From positions 1 to 64,000 of the forward strand of contig JADKBN010000002.1 in the NCBI GenBank assembly GCA_016715065.1: DNA of 64,000 nucleotides. Direction: 5' to 3'. Origin of the DNA: Fibrobacterota bacterium (GTDB lineage: Bacteria; Fibrobacterota; Fibrobacteria; UBA5070). The notes under the pieces are model-generated. The model searched no databases. It worked only from the letters and a program-made list of their open reading frames with translations, and had not been told where the DNA came from. A program made the translations under genes and the position numbers. Shown here piece by piece: positions 33,388-42,484 of the stretch; the first letter of the stretch is position 1; the number at the start of each line of letters is the position of its first letter.

Positions 33388-33936
33388 TCATGTTTCCGAG
33401 CGGAGCTCCGTGGAATCCGTGTTTCCGAGGGTTTCCAGGAATTCCGATCCGCAACCGACAAACCTGCCCGCCCCGCTTTGGATGAGGTCGGGAGCGATTA
33501 GGCTGGAGTATTTCAGACCCACCACGAGTCCCACCAGAAAAACCAGGACGCCGACAACCACCAGCGCGTTTTCCTCTCGTATCCCGAGGATCAGTAGGAT
33601 AGGCCCGAGGACCACTCCGAGGGAGAGGATGATCCATCCACGAAGTCGTTTCGAGCGATGTGCCTGGCACAAGGACAATTCCAGAAACAGCTTTTCCCGC
33701 AAAAACGGCGCGATCAAGATGTAGACGATCGGATTGGCAAAGGCCAAAGCAAACAGCCAGGGTTTGTGCCACGTGAACTTGTACACCTGCCGGTGGTGTC
33801 CGGGAGCATTGCATTTGACGCATCGATCCGGCAGCACGGCCCCATCGCCTGCCACCAAATAGGCGCTGTCGCGTCGCGCCGGCAAGTGGGTCTGGCGGAT
33901 GGCCAAGGCTGTCGTGTAGGGATCGGATGGCTCCAT
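33388..33936 (-). CDS. Membrane protein with CxxC zinc-ribbon-like motif
   Basis: The 182-residue product starts at 33936, eight bases after GGAG; an in-frame extension upstream lacks support. It has a cytoplasmic N-terminus with CVKC and, after a first hydrophobic segment (WLFALAFANPIVYILIAPFL), a CQAHR motif that could complete a metal site. Two further membrane helices follow (WIILSLGVVLGPILLILGI, LVVVGVLVFLVGLVVGL). The C-terminal part is short and soluble. The function is not recognised. It is convergent with the lipoprotein pair. Confidence 0.72.
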   Translation of the reverse strand: MEPSDPYTTALAIRQTHLPARRDSAYLVAGDGAVLPDRCVKCNAPGHHRQVYKFTWHKPWLFALAFANPIVYILIAPFLREKLFLELSLCQAHRSKRLRGWIILSLGVVLGPILLILGIREENALVVVGVLVFLVGLVVGLKYSSLIAPDLIQSGAGRFVGCGSEFLETLGNTDSTELRSET

Positions 33937-34157
33937 GGTCTCGCTCCTGGTCTTCGGGGGGGGCACAACACTCCCGGCGATCGCAGTCGAGTTCGCGGGC
34001 AGAAATGGAAAGGTATTTTGTTCCCGGCCAGGCGTCATTTGGCCCGGACACGCAAACCTCGCTTGTGTGTTTTGTATGTGGATAGCGGTGTCGTCGTCCG
34101 TTCGCGGGTGGTCGGATTCCGATCATGATCGGCGCACCTCAAGAAACGAGTCGTCCC

Positions 34158-34883
34158 ATGAACAAGTCACTTCCCTTGATCGCCTTCGCGACAAGCCTCT
34201 GTTTCGCCGCGCCCGTGAAGATCGGCTTCGAAGGCCTGATCGGGTACAACGTCCTCTCCTTGGGCGAGGACCTGGGAGCCGGGTTGGTCACTGGCAGTCC
34301 GCAAGCCAAGCCCAGCTTCGGGTTGGCGATCGGGCCCACCCTGACGGTTCCCGTCAACGTCCAATTCGGGTTGGAGGGAGGTGTCTCTTTCCTGTACGAC
34401 AGGAACAGTTTCGAAAACACCATCGACGCCGGGATCCTGGGCTCCAACCTGGAAGAGCACACCATCGACCAGGTGAGCGTGGGTTTGAAGATCCAGCCGG
34501 TTTTCCGGATCAGCGAACGATTCCGGGTGAAGGCAGGATATGAATGGGATATGCCCATCGGAGGAACGTCCGAGACCAAGCGGACCACCACGCTGCTGGG
34601 CCTGTCGACCATCTCGACCCGAACCGCCGACATCGTCTGGGCGCCCTCGAAACTCTCCGACGTGAAGACCTCCGATGCCGCGGTCCTGTCCACCCACAAT
34701 CTGATTGCGGGGGCTTCGTACGACATCCTTCCCAATCTGGCGGTCACCCTCCAGGGCAAATTCGCGCTCACCGGATCGCAGCCCAGCTACAAGGCCAACG
34801 GCGACCTCGATGGCGCGGCGAGTTCGAGTTCGAACATGATGTCCCACCAGATCGCCCTGGGCCTGAAACTCGGAATGCTCTGA
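34158..34883 (+). CDS. Outer-membrane beta-barrel protein
   Basis: The 241-residue product has a signal peptide (SLPLIAFATSLCFA) and then alternating hydrophobic/polar strands (PSFGLAIGPTLTVPVNVQFG, LEGGVSFLYDR, VKAGYEWDMP, HNLIAGASYDILPNLAVTLQ). It ends in a strand (SHQIALGLKLGML) typical of the last strand of small outer-membrane barrels. It resembles the OmpW/porin-like superfamily in style only. No specific ligand can be proposed. It is transcribed alone. Confidence 0.72.
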   Translation: MNKSLPLIAFATSLCFAAPVKIGFEGLIGYNVLSLGEDLGAGLVTGSPQAKPSFGLAIGPTLTVPVNVQFGLEGGVSFLYDRNSFENTIDAGILGSNLEEHTIDQVSVGLKIQPVFRISERFRVKAGYEWDMPIGGTSETKRTTTLLGLSTISTRTADIVWAPSKLSDVKTSDAAVLSTHNLIAGASYDILPNLAVTLQGKFALTGSQPSYKANGDLDGAASSSSNMMSHQIALGLKLGML

Positions 34884-34917
34884 ACCCTCGATCCCGACGC
34901 GACCGAGTCCAAGCCGT

Positions 34918-35484
34918 TTAGAGGAGAGCGAGCTTGGCCTCTACTGCGGCGATCCGCTCGAACCAATACCGCTTGGCTTCTTCGTTGGAAATGCGGTCTT
35001 TCGGGGTTCTTCGCTCGCGGGGAATTTGAGTGATTTCAAACCAGTTCACATGGCGATCCCGGTCGCTTTCCGCGCGGTTTGCAGGAGGCTCGTGCGATCT
35101 CCAGAAAGTCAGGTGCTTCTGGTACTCGGCGAGCATGCTGGCAAGATGCGCAACCAAGTCCTCCCGGTTGCGCGGGATGTATCCAGGCCCGGAGCACCCG
35201 CAGGAGTGGAAGGTGATCCCTGCGGAGTATAGGCTTTCCAAGTGGCTCCAGGCCTTGGTGTCGGTGCGTTTGGGGGCCTTGAAATCCTTCCCCATGTCCG
35301 CTACGGTTCCGGCGCAATCGGGGCATTTGGCGTCGCGCGTGCGCTTGTCGTCGCGATTGATGTCGTGCATGAGCATGCGCTTGAACGTTTTCCGGCAGGA
35401 AAAGCAAGCATAGTGAGGTTTGTATTTCACCATCGCGTAGCGGCACATGGGGTGGCGATCCTTGATCGGGTTTCGAGGTCTCAT
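34918..35484 (-). CDS. Zinc-ribbon protein of unknown function
   Basis: The 188-residue soluble product has two CxxC motifs close to the N-terminus (YACFSCRKTFKR and DAKCPDCAG), consistent with a structural zinc site. After them comes MGKDFKAPKRTDTKAWSHLE and a C-rich GITFHSCGCSGPGYIPRN. The rest is helical and charged. An ATG at 35448 (MCRYAMVKYKPH) would give a shorter protein. I keep 35484 because GGAG lies ten bases upstream. Homologs with the same zinc-ribbon-plus-GKDFKAPK layout exist in other bacteria without known function. Confidence 0.72.
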   Translation of the reverse strand: MRPRNPIKDRHPMCRYAMVKYKPHYACFSCRKTFKRMLMHDINRDDKRTRDAKCPDCAGTVADMGKDFKAPKRTDTKAWSHLESLYSAGITFHSCGCSGPGYIPRNREDLVAHLASMLAEYQKHLTFWRSHEPPANRAESDRDRHVNWFEITQIPRERRTPKDRISNEEAKRYWFERIAAVEAKLALL

Positions 35485-35709
35485 AATAGGATTTCTCCAG
35501 TCGTGCCCTGTCTGGGACCATCAAATCCCAGGACAAGGGAGCCACCTTCGCGAAGATGGGCGAGTCAGGCAAAAGCGACTTCCGCAAGTTCCGCATCGCC
35601 CCGGGTACCAAGGGCGACTTGTGGCTTCCGGTCGCGGCCAGGACTTCGGGAGAGGATCCCAATGCCCAAAAACCTGACGGGGATGGCGCCAACCGAATAG
35701 ATTGTGGAC

Positions 35710-37245
35710 ATGACTTCGATTCCCTCGCCATCGCCCAACGGCTCCAAGCCTCCAGCGCATCCGGTGGAAACCTCGGGTGGTTGGCAGCGATGGCTCCACC
35801 CACGCCATTGGACATCGGACCCTACCAGTCCGCGGCTATTTTGGGCTCTGGTGGGTTTGTACCTGCTGGCCACCTCCTCGTTGTCCATCGTGGAGTTCGG
35901 ATTCGAGCGGACCCGGGAGCGCCAGCGCATCGATGCGTCCATGCAGGCGGCGGGGTATGCGCTCGACCAGATCCTGGGACGTGATTTCCACGACCGTTAC
36001 ACCCCAGACAAACCGATCGCACCAGCGGACTACGCACGCTTGGTGGAGGAGCTCAATCGCTTCGCGCGACAGCTGCGGGTGGAATACGTCTACTCGATGG
36101 TGCAGATGGAAGGAAATGTGTTTTTCGTGGTGAGCAACGAAACCCGCGACGACACGCTGCGCGGCACTCCCAGCCGCTTCTACAACCCCTACCCCAAAGC
36201 CCCGCAGGAACTTTTGCGGGCCTTCGAGTCGCGGGACCAAAGCCAACGGTACGCGCGCTACACCAACATCTGGGATAGTTTCTATTCGGTGTTCATCCCG
36301 AGGCTGTCGCCCGGCGGGGTCCGCTACATCCTGGCCGCCGACATCAAGCTCGACGACTATCCCAACCTGCTGGCGCGCTGCCTGGGCCGCTCGGCGCTGT
36401 TGGTTTTCATTCTGCTGTTTCCGCTGATCCCGCTCCTGTATTTCCAGCGCAACCTCCTGCGCACCCGGATGGAATTGGCGCACAAGGACGCCGTCCACGT
36501 GGCCGAGCTCGCCGAGCTGAACAGCCAGCTGGAAATCAAGGTGGCGCTTCGGACACAGCAGCTGGAACAGGCGGTGGAAGACCTGCGGCGGTTCTCGTAC
36601 ACCGTCAGCCACGATCTGAACACCCCGTTGCACGCGATCTTGGGATTCACACAGATCTTGAAGGAGGAAGCCTCCCAAAATCTGTCAGAAGAACACGTCA
36701 CCCACCTGGACATCGTCGCCGCTTCCGCCAATCGCATGGCGACGCTGATCCGGACCATCCTGTACATGGCTTCCCATCGCGACGCCCAACCGCGCAAGGA
36801 GCGCATCGATCTGTCGGCGATGGCGCGGGATGTCCTCGAGGAGCTGCGCGCGGCCGGACAGGTGTTCGGCGCCGAAACGGTAGTCGCCAACGATCTTGCC
36901 GTGCACGGCGATGCGCCCATGGTGCGGCTGATCCTCCAGAATCTGCTTGCCAATGCACTCAAGTATTCCAGGAACAATCCCGCCGCCCGGGTGGAGCTTG
37001 CCGGGGCGAGCGAGACCGATGGCGATTGGTTCGAGGTCCGCGACAACGGAGCCGGATTCGCCCCGGAAGAAAGCGAACGGATGTTCCGTCCTTTCGGCAG
37101 GCTCCACGGGGAAGCGTTCGAGGGGTTCGGCATCGGGTTGAGCCATGTCGCTCGTCTCGTGGAACGACATCGCGGCACCATCAAGGCGACCGGACGGCCC
37201 GGCGAGGGCGCGGTCTTCCGCGTGCACCTTCCACCCTCCTGCTGA
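35710..37245 (+). CDS. Transmembrane sensor histidine kinase
   Basis: The 511-residue protein has a membrane helix at about 44-62 (FWALVGLYLLATSSLSIVEF) and a periplasmic sensor of about 175 residues. A second helix follows (RSALLVFILLFPLIPLLYF), then a coiled-coil linker, a HisKA domain with phospho-acceptor in SYTVSHDLNTPLHAILGF, and an ATPase domain (LLANALKYSRN, DNGAGF, FEGFGIGLSHV). The sensor resembles Cache-like folds but was not identified by motif. No receiver domain or partner response regulator is adjacent. A GTG two codons earlier is an alternative start. Confidence 0.87.
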   Translation: MTSIPSPSPNGSKPPAHPVETSGGWQRWLHPRHWTSDPTSPRLFWALVGLYLLATSSLSIVEFGFERTRERQRIDASMQAAGYALDQILGRDFHDRYTPDKPIAPADYARLVEELNRFARQLRVEYVYSMVQMEGNVFFVVSNETRDDTLRGTPSRFYNPYPKAPQELLRAFESRDQSQRYARYTNIWDSFYSVFIPRLSPGGVRYILAADIKLDDYPNLLARCLGRSALLVFILLFPLIPLLYFQRNLLRTRMELAHKDAVHVAELAELNSQLEIKVALRTQQLEQAVEDLRRFSYTVSHDLNTPLHAILGFTQILKEEASQNLSEEHVTHLDIVAASANRMATLIRTILYMASHRDAQPRKERIDLSAMARDVLEELRAAGQVFGAETVVANDLAVHGDAPMVRLILQNLLANALKYSRNNPAARVELAGASETDGDWFEVRDNGAGFAPEESERMFRPFGRLHGEAFEGFGIGLSHVARLVERHRGTIKATGRPGEGAVFRVHLPPSC

Positions 37246-37284
37246 AATCAGGCGCTGGCCGAAGGAAGCCTCCGCTACCTTCCT

Positions 37285-39246
37285 TCACGGCACGGTCACC
37301 CGTGCGCCCCAGGTCTTTCCCGCCGACCTCGCTTGGATCTGCCATACTCCGCTGTGGGGCATCGCGAGTTCGATCGTTCCGTTGGCTCCGGTGCTGGGTC
37401 CGCGGGATCGGCCATCCACGCCGAAGACTTCCACCTCGAGATCATCTGGTGACGGAATTTGTACGCGCAACCGTGCGGAGTGGATGGATACCGAGAGAGT
37501 CAGCGGCCTTGGGTGCGTTCGGCGCGAGGTGGATCCGGAATCCGCGAGCTCCGCGGAAAGCGAACCCGCCAACAGGATCAAGGCGGCGTTCTGGTTGATG
37601 GCCGGCTCGTTGCTGGCGTAGCTGCAGGACGCGTCCACATAGGACTTCGGGGCGAGCTTGGAGGGGTACCCGGCGCAGGCGTCTTCCTGTCCGGGATTGG
37701 GCCCTCCCACGAGCATGCCCGGGACCGGCGCGTCCACCGCGTCTCCGCTGGAAATGCGATGGTGGGGGTGGATCGGCGTGAGTCCTCCAAATCCTGTGAC
37801 GAAGCTGTAGCCGGTGGCGTTTCGTCCCAGCAGGTAGTCCAGCATGTCGATGGCGGCGCTTTGGAAGCTGGTGTCGCCGGTGATTCGCCAGGCGCTCCAA
37901 CAAAGAATCCCGTTGTTGGCGAACACCGTGTTGGAGGACCACTTGTAGGGAGCTTCCGGCAGGTGAAATCCGTTTTCGAGTCGGACCTTCCGGATGGCGC
38001 GCCCTGCCATCGTGATCATGTCGCCGGCCGCCTCGCCAAGATCTATCGCGCTGGCGGGGATCTTCGCCTTTTCAAGGGAAAGCGACAACAGCCCCAAGCT
38101 GCGGACATCCCCCCAGTCGATCATCGGAGCGCGGCGGTTTTGTGCGACACGATCGCCCAGGCGCACGGCGAGCGAAAAGCTGTCCTGGCCGGTGGCCAGC
38201 ATCAATTCCGAGGCGGCCCAATCGAACTCGTCGGACACGTTCTGGTCGCTGTAGGGGCCGGCGCTGATCGAAGGCGAGAAGTGTTCGTTGATGGAGTCGG
38301 GAAGGAAATACTGCGTCGGATTCCGACGTGCCCAGTTCCAGGCAGCCTGCGCCGAGTGGAGACAAGAATCGGCAAGAGCGGGCGAACGGTCGCGGAGGAC
38401 CCGGTAGGCCTTGGCGGCCGTGGCGGCCAGATCCAAGGCGGCGGCGGTGCTCTTTTGGCTCACGTAGCGCGCGCCCCGGTCGGCATCGGGCATCGTGGCA
38501 TCGCTGGGAAACCCGGTGGTGGTGAGCCGGTGGTACACGCCGCCATCGGTGGGATCTTGCATCGAGAGCATCCAGCGAAGATTCCAAACCGCCTCGTCCA
38601 GCAGGTCGGATTGGATCTGGGGGTGTTCGGGAACGCCTAGGTCTAGGGTGTCCAGGTAGGAGGGAAATTGCTGGTACAGGTGCAGAAGACTCCAGGTGGA
38701 GATGGCCGCGCTCGGCAGGTACTTGCCATAGTCGCCCGCATCGTACCAGCCTCCCGGGGACCGGATGCGCGAAGCGGTGGTGCGTACCGGGCCCACCGCC
38801 GAGCTGTGGACGCGCACGTCGGTGTCGGGATGGCCTGCCGCGCGAGACCATTGCCCGCCGTATCCGCTGGGGATGGCGTAGCTGGCGCGGTTGTACCAGA
38901 GGCCTTTGATCAGGCCCTTGAGCAGAGGCTCCCAGGGCGCGCGTTGGATGACGATCGGCCACGAGGCCTCGCTTCCTGCCTCCAGTCGCCAGGTACCCGG
39001 CGTCCTGAAGGAGCTGAAATCCACTAGCTGTCCGGTTTCCTCGGCTTCGGCCCAATCCAAAGGATCGGAGGGAACCCCCTTCCAGGCCACCTCGTTGTGG
39101 GGTCCGAGCAGCCGGACGGTATCGGTGGGAGCCAACAGGACGGCGAGCTTGGGGCCCTTCATTGCGTACCCCACCTGGTTCACGCGGATCAACGAAGATT
39201 GGCCGAGCGTCGTCGCGGCAAGGCAAAGGGGTATGAGCGTCAGCAT
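37285..39246 (-). CDS. Secreted GH9 endoglucanase-type cellulase
   Basis: The 653-residue product has a signal peptide (MLTLIPLCLAATTLG) and starts six bases after GGAGG. An N-terminal Ig-like domain (LIRVNQVGYAMKGPKLAVLL) precedes the GH9 barrel. The catalytic base region is GGWYDAGDYGKY (about 166-177), and late conserved blocks are DYLLGRNATGYSFVTGFG, HPHHRISSGD and YASNEPAINQNAAL, which holds the catalytic acid Glu. The last 70 residues look like a T9SS-type C-terminal domain. It should cleave beta-1,4-glucan outside the cell. The membrane-bound AraC regulator gene ends 51 bases upstream, so they likely form an operon. Confidence 0.92.
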   Translation of the reverse strand: MLTLIPLCLAATTLGQSSLIRVNQVGYAMKGPKLAVLLAPTDTVRLLGPHNEVAWKGVPSDPLDWAEAEETGQLVDFSSFRTPGTWRLEAGSEASWPIVIQRAPWEPLLKGLIKGLWYNRASYAIPSGYGGQWSRAAGHPDTDVRVHSSAVGPVRTTASRIRSPGGWYDAGDYGKYLPSAAISTWSLLHLYQQFPSYLDTLDLGVPEHPQIQSDLLDEAVWNLRWMLSMQDPTDGGVYHRLTTTGFPSDATMPDADRGARYVSQKSTAAALDLAATAAKAYRVLRDRSPALADSCLHSAQAAWNWARRNPTQYFLPDSINEHFSPSISAGPYSDQNVSDEFDWAASELMLATGQDSFSLAVRLGDRVAQNRRAPMIDWGDVRSLGLLSLSLEKAKIPASAIDLGEAAGDMITMAGRAIRKVRLENGFHLPEAPYKWSSNTVFANNGILCWSAWRITGDTSFQSAAIDMLDYLLGRNATGYSFVTGFGGLTPIHPHHRISSGDAVDAPVPGMLVGGPNPGQEDACAGYPSKLAPKSYVDASCSYASNEPAINQNAALILLAGSLSAELADSGSTSRRTHPRPLTLSVSIHSARLRVQIPSPDDLEVEVFGVDGRSRGPSTGANGTIELAMPHSGVWQIQARSAGKTWGARVTVP

Positions 39247-39297
39247 GGAACACCTCCAGGGTTGAATCCAACGATCCACTCCAAAGGCGCCTCTCGC

Positions 39298-40476
39298 TTA
39301 GACGTTGTCCGTTGAATCCTTGTTGTTATAGGCGGAAGACGGATTATGCACAGGATCTTGGGGGTTCCGCAAAGCGCTGCGTAACGAGCCCGGGGAAGTC
39401 TGGAAGCGTTCGCGGAAGGTCCGGTTGAAGTGACTGATGTTGCCGTAGCCCACCTTAAATGCGATCTCCGAGACTTGGAGGTCGGTTTCCAGGAGCAGGC
39501 GACGGGCTTCCTGGAGCCTCAGTTGGTTCAGGATCGACTTGAAGCTATCCCCGGTGGCACTGAACAACGCCGTGACACGGCGCTCGGAAAGGCCAAGCTC
39601 CGCGGCCACGGTGGCTAGGTCGAGGTTCTCCCGGAAGTAGTTGTCGCTGAGGAAGCGATGCAACCGTTCGAGATCCGGAGGTGGCACGGCAAGCGGACGA
39701 GGCTCGAGGGAGGGGATGGCGGGCGCAGAAACGGGAGCCGGCATGGGCGCCGAGCGACGACCGGAGAAAATGAATAGCGCGAGAGCCCCCAATAGACCGG
39801 CGACCGAAAGCGCCAAGAGGGGAGGGATCCCGGAATGCGCTTGACGTTGGATCGAAGCGATCTCCAAGGTGTCGTCGATCCCCTCCAACCCCGAAGCGGG
39901 TCCGACTTGGAGGACCAGGATGCTTTCGAGGAAGGCTTGGCGCGGTTGGGGCAGGCCGGGGTGGAGATCCAGCCACCAGGCGGGAGGTTCCAGATCGGAA
40001 ACGGCGATCGCCGCGCGCGTCCATTCCTGATCGATGGGGAGATCCGCGGTCAGGTATCTGCGGGACAAGGGGGCGGAAGGAGTGGTCAGGTGCGGATCGC
40101 GACTGCACAGGAAGATGCGCTGATGCTTGGCACGCCGAGCTCGCCACAGAAAAACCAGCGAATCGCTGCCGGACCATTTCCAAAGGTCCAGCGGCGAGTT
40201 GCCCTGGATTCCGGGCCCCCACTCCAGACCCCAATAAGCCTCGGCCGAACCTCCTTTGCGCACGGCCACACGGAAGGTGCCCCGTTCGGAGATCACCTCG
40301 CAGCGCGATTGGCCCCCACGAGCACGATCATCGTAGGAGTTCCAGCTTCTTTTCGCCGAGGTGTCGGGAAGGATGGAGTGGCTTCCGTCGGTCCGCAGTC
40401 CCAGCCACAGTCCGGCAAGCGAAAGGATCGCGAGCAGGATGGACAAAATCCGGTAAAGAGTGGAGCGCATCGTCAC
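39298..40476 (-). CDS. Membrane-spanning AraC-family regulator with carbohydrate-binding-like sensor domain
   Basis: The 392-residue product has an N-terminal helix (ILSILLAILSLAGLWLGL) and an external domain of about 190 residues. That domain reads as a beta-sandwich of the CBM11/CIA30 style (YDDRARGGQSRCEVISE, WGLEWGPGIQG, WTRAAIAVSDLEPPAWWLDL, DDTLEIASI). A second helix follows (IPPLLALSVAGLLGALALFI), then a Pro-rich linker and a C-terminal AraC DNA-binding domain (LDLATVAAELGLSERRVTAL, VSEIAFKVGYGNISHFNRTF). This would allow direct sensing of extracellular glycan and control of DNA binding in one protein. The start may be GTG 40476 or ATG 40470. It is 21-27 bases downstream of rsgA and just upstream of the GH9 gene. 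Confidence 0.82.
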   Translation of the reverse strand: MTMRSTLYRILSILLAILSLAGLWLGLRTDGSHSILPDTSAKRSWNSYDDRARGGQSRCEVISERGTFRVAVRKGGSAEAYWGLEWGPGIQGNSPLDLWKWSGSDSLVFLWRARRAKHQRIFLCSRDPHLTTPSAPLSRRYLTADLPIDQEWTRAAIAVSDLEPPAWWLDLHPGLPQPRQAFLESILVLQVGPASGLEGIDDTLEIASIQRQAHSGIPPLLALSVAGLLGALALFIFSGRRSAPMPAPVSAPAIPSLEPRPLAVPPPDLERLHRFLSDNYFRENLDLATVAAELGLSERRVTALFSATGDSFKSILNQLRLQEARRLLLETDLQVSEIAFKVGYGNISHFNRTFRERFQTSPGSLRSALRNPQDPVHNPSSAYNNKDSTDNV

Positions 40477-40497
40477 GCAGGGAAAAGTAGGTAGACC

Positions 40498-41565
40498 TCA
40501 CCTCTCCGAACGCCCCATCGTCTTCTTGTAGGAATCCACCATCTTCCCGAAGGAACGATCCTTCTTGCGCCGCTGGGCGGTCGTGGATTCGAAGTGCTCC
40601 CGTTCCTTCTCCAGTTTCCGCCAGTTCTCGTAGGCGGATCGGTCGATCCGGCCGGACTCCAGGGCGGCGAGGATCGCGCAACCGGCCTCCGCGGTGTGCG
40701 TGCAGTCGCGGTAGCGACAATATCCGTCATACGGTGCCATCGGACCGAGACCGGATTCGATCCGGGTTTCGCCGAGGGCGAGTCCCACTTCCCGCATGCC
40801 GGGATTGTCGATGAGGATCGCGCCATTGTCCAGCACCACCAATTCGCGATGGCTGGTGACATGCCGCCCTTTGCCGGTGCTGCCGCTGATCGCATCCGTG
40901 CGCATGACCTCGCGCCCGGACAACCTGTTGAGCAGCGTGGACTTCCCGACGCCGGACGAACCCAGCAGGCAGTAGGTCCTGCCCCTTTCCATCAGGCTTT
41001 CCAGCGAGGCATAGCCGTCAGGCGTGTTGCTGGTGACCGCGAGGACCGGGGCGCCACCGGTCCGGGTTTCTGCCTCCCGTCGGATTTCCGCGAGCCTCGC
41101 GGGATCGATCAGGTCGATTTTTGTCAGCAGAACGACCGGTGCGATCCTGGCGTCGCGGCAGATGGCCAGATACCGATCCATCCGGTTGAGGTTGAAATCC
41201 CGGTCGATGGCCTGGACCAGAATGGCGTGGTCGACATTGGTCGCGATGACCTGGACTTCCCCCGATCCCCCGGAGGCTTGCCGGGAGATCGCGGAGGACC
41301 TCGGCAGGATGGCGTGGATGAGGGCGGAGCTCGCCTCGGGGCGGTCCAGCGCGACCCAATCGCCCACGGCGGGCAAGTCCGCCCGCGCGGTCGCGGAAAA
41401 TCGGATGCTCCCCTTGACTTCCGCGTCGACTTCGCCGGAAATTGTCGCAACGATGTGGCGCGTCCTGTGTTCGGCCACCACGCGTCCGATCTCGAGATCC
41501 TGGTAGCCGTTCGCTAGTCGCGACGCTTCGAGCCGGCTGTCGTATCCGAAGTCTTCGAGGCTCAT
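40498..41565 (-). CDS. rsgA: Ribosome small subunit-dependent GTPase A
   Basis: The 355-residue product has an OB-fold N-terminal region and the circularly permuted GTPase order of this family: TKIDLIDP (G4), then GSSGVGKSTLLNRLSG (P-loop), then DNPGM (G3). The C-terminal zinc site CRYRDCTHTAEAGC is typical. RsgA helps mature the 30S ribosomal subunit. The start overlaps the stop of the MerR gene by ATGA (41562-41565), an uncommon coupling for this housekeeping factor. The AraC-GH9 genes follow in the same direction. Confidence 0.93.
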   Translation of the reverse strand: MSLEDFGYDSRLEASRLANGYQDLEIGRVVAEHRTRHIVATISGEVDAEVKGSIRFSATARADLPAVGDWVALDRPEASSALIHAILPRSSAISRQASGGSGEVQVIATNVDHAILVQAIDRDFNLNRMDRYLAICRDARIAPVVLLTKIDLIDPARLAEIRREAETRTGGAPVLAVTSNTPDGYASLESLMERGRTYCLLGSSGVGKSTLLNRLSGREVMRTDAISGSTGKGRHVTSHRELVVLDNGAILIDNPGMREVGLALGETRIESGLGPMAPYDGYCRYRDCTHTAEAGCAILAALESGRIDRSAYENWRKLEKEREHFESTTAQRRKKDRSFGKMVDSYKKTMGRSER

Positions 41566-42341
41566 AGGGAAGATTCCTTGCGCAGCACGAAGAACGCGTA
41601 TCCGTAGCTCTTGGCGTGCGACCGGTGCATCTGGGCCTCCAGTTGGCAGCGAGCGTAGACCTCCTGTGCCTCCAGCACACCCGAGTTGCTCGCTTTCAAC
41701 ACTTCGATCTTCGCGAGACCCAGAGCCCGCACGGTGGATTCGTCGCTCCCCGGTCCTTGGCGGGGCAGCTCGTCGAACAGCTCGTTGAAGCACTTCATGG
41801 CTTCCTGGTTCCCCTCGATGTTCTTGGTCAACATCCGGATGTGGACCACCTCGTTCTCCGACAAGCCCAGGCCGGTCAGGAAGTCGTGGTGACCTCGCGG
41901 CGAACGGCGTTCGAACTCCCGGTGCCAGCGCACCATCGCTTCCCGATCGAACCCGCAGGCCCTCCGGAGCTCCAGCCAAAGCTCTCCGTCGAGCCCGGGG
42001 GCGCTGGAGCCTGCTGCCGCGGTCCGGAGCATCCCGGCCAGCACCCGCTGCTGGGCGCGCAACGAGGCGACCTCCTGTCCGATCTCCCGCAGCCGGCGTT
42101 CGAGGATGCCGGTCTCCTCGCCGTCGCTGTCCAGGAGGAGGGCGATGTCCGCAAGCCCCAACCCCGCCTCCCGGAACGCGCAGATCCGTTCCAGGCGCAC
42201 CAGGTCCGCTTCCGTGTACAGGCGGTAGTCGGCGGCGGTCCGCACGCCGGGTTTCAGCAATCCGAGGCGGTCGTAGTGCAGGAGCGTGGAGCGTGCGAGC
42301 CCGAAACGTTTCGCCAATTCCGTGATGCGGAAGGTTCCCAT
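41562..42341 (-). CDS. MerR-family transcriptional regulator
   Basis: The 259-residue protein has the MerR winged helix at the N-terminus (LARSTLLHYDRLGLLKPG, DYRLYTEADLVRLERICAFR) and a coiled-coil linker (LERRLREIGQEVASLRAQQR). The long C-terminal region of about 140 residues (ACGFDREAMVRWHREFERRS, GLSENEVVHIRMLTKNIEGN) resembles TipA-type ligand-binding parts loosely. It is translationally coupled to rsgA. What it senses is not evident. Confidence 0.88.
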   Translation of the reverse strand: MGTFRITELAKRFGLARSTLLHYDRLGLLKPGVRTAADYRLYTEADLVRLERICAFREAGLGLADIALLLDSDGEETGILERRLREIGQEVASLRAQQRVLAGMLRTAAAGSSAPGLDGELWLELRRACGFDREAMVRWHREFERRSPRGHHDFLTGLGLSENEVVHIRMLTKNIEGNQEAMKCFNELFDELPRQGPGSDESTVRALGLAKIEVLKASNSGVLEAQEVYARCQLEAQMHRSHAKSYGYAFFVLRKESSL

Positions 42342-42484
42342 ACCCACCAACCTAAACCGTGAAGTCGTTGTCGGGTCAATGGGTTTGGGTGGGATCTTCT
42401 GGAAATCTGAACGGCGTGGTCTATTCGCTTTCGCGTTTGGAAGTGCACGAAAGGCCGTGGTGCGCCCGCTTCCAGATTCGGCGG

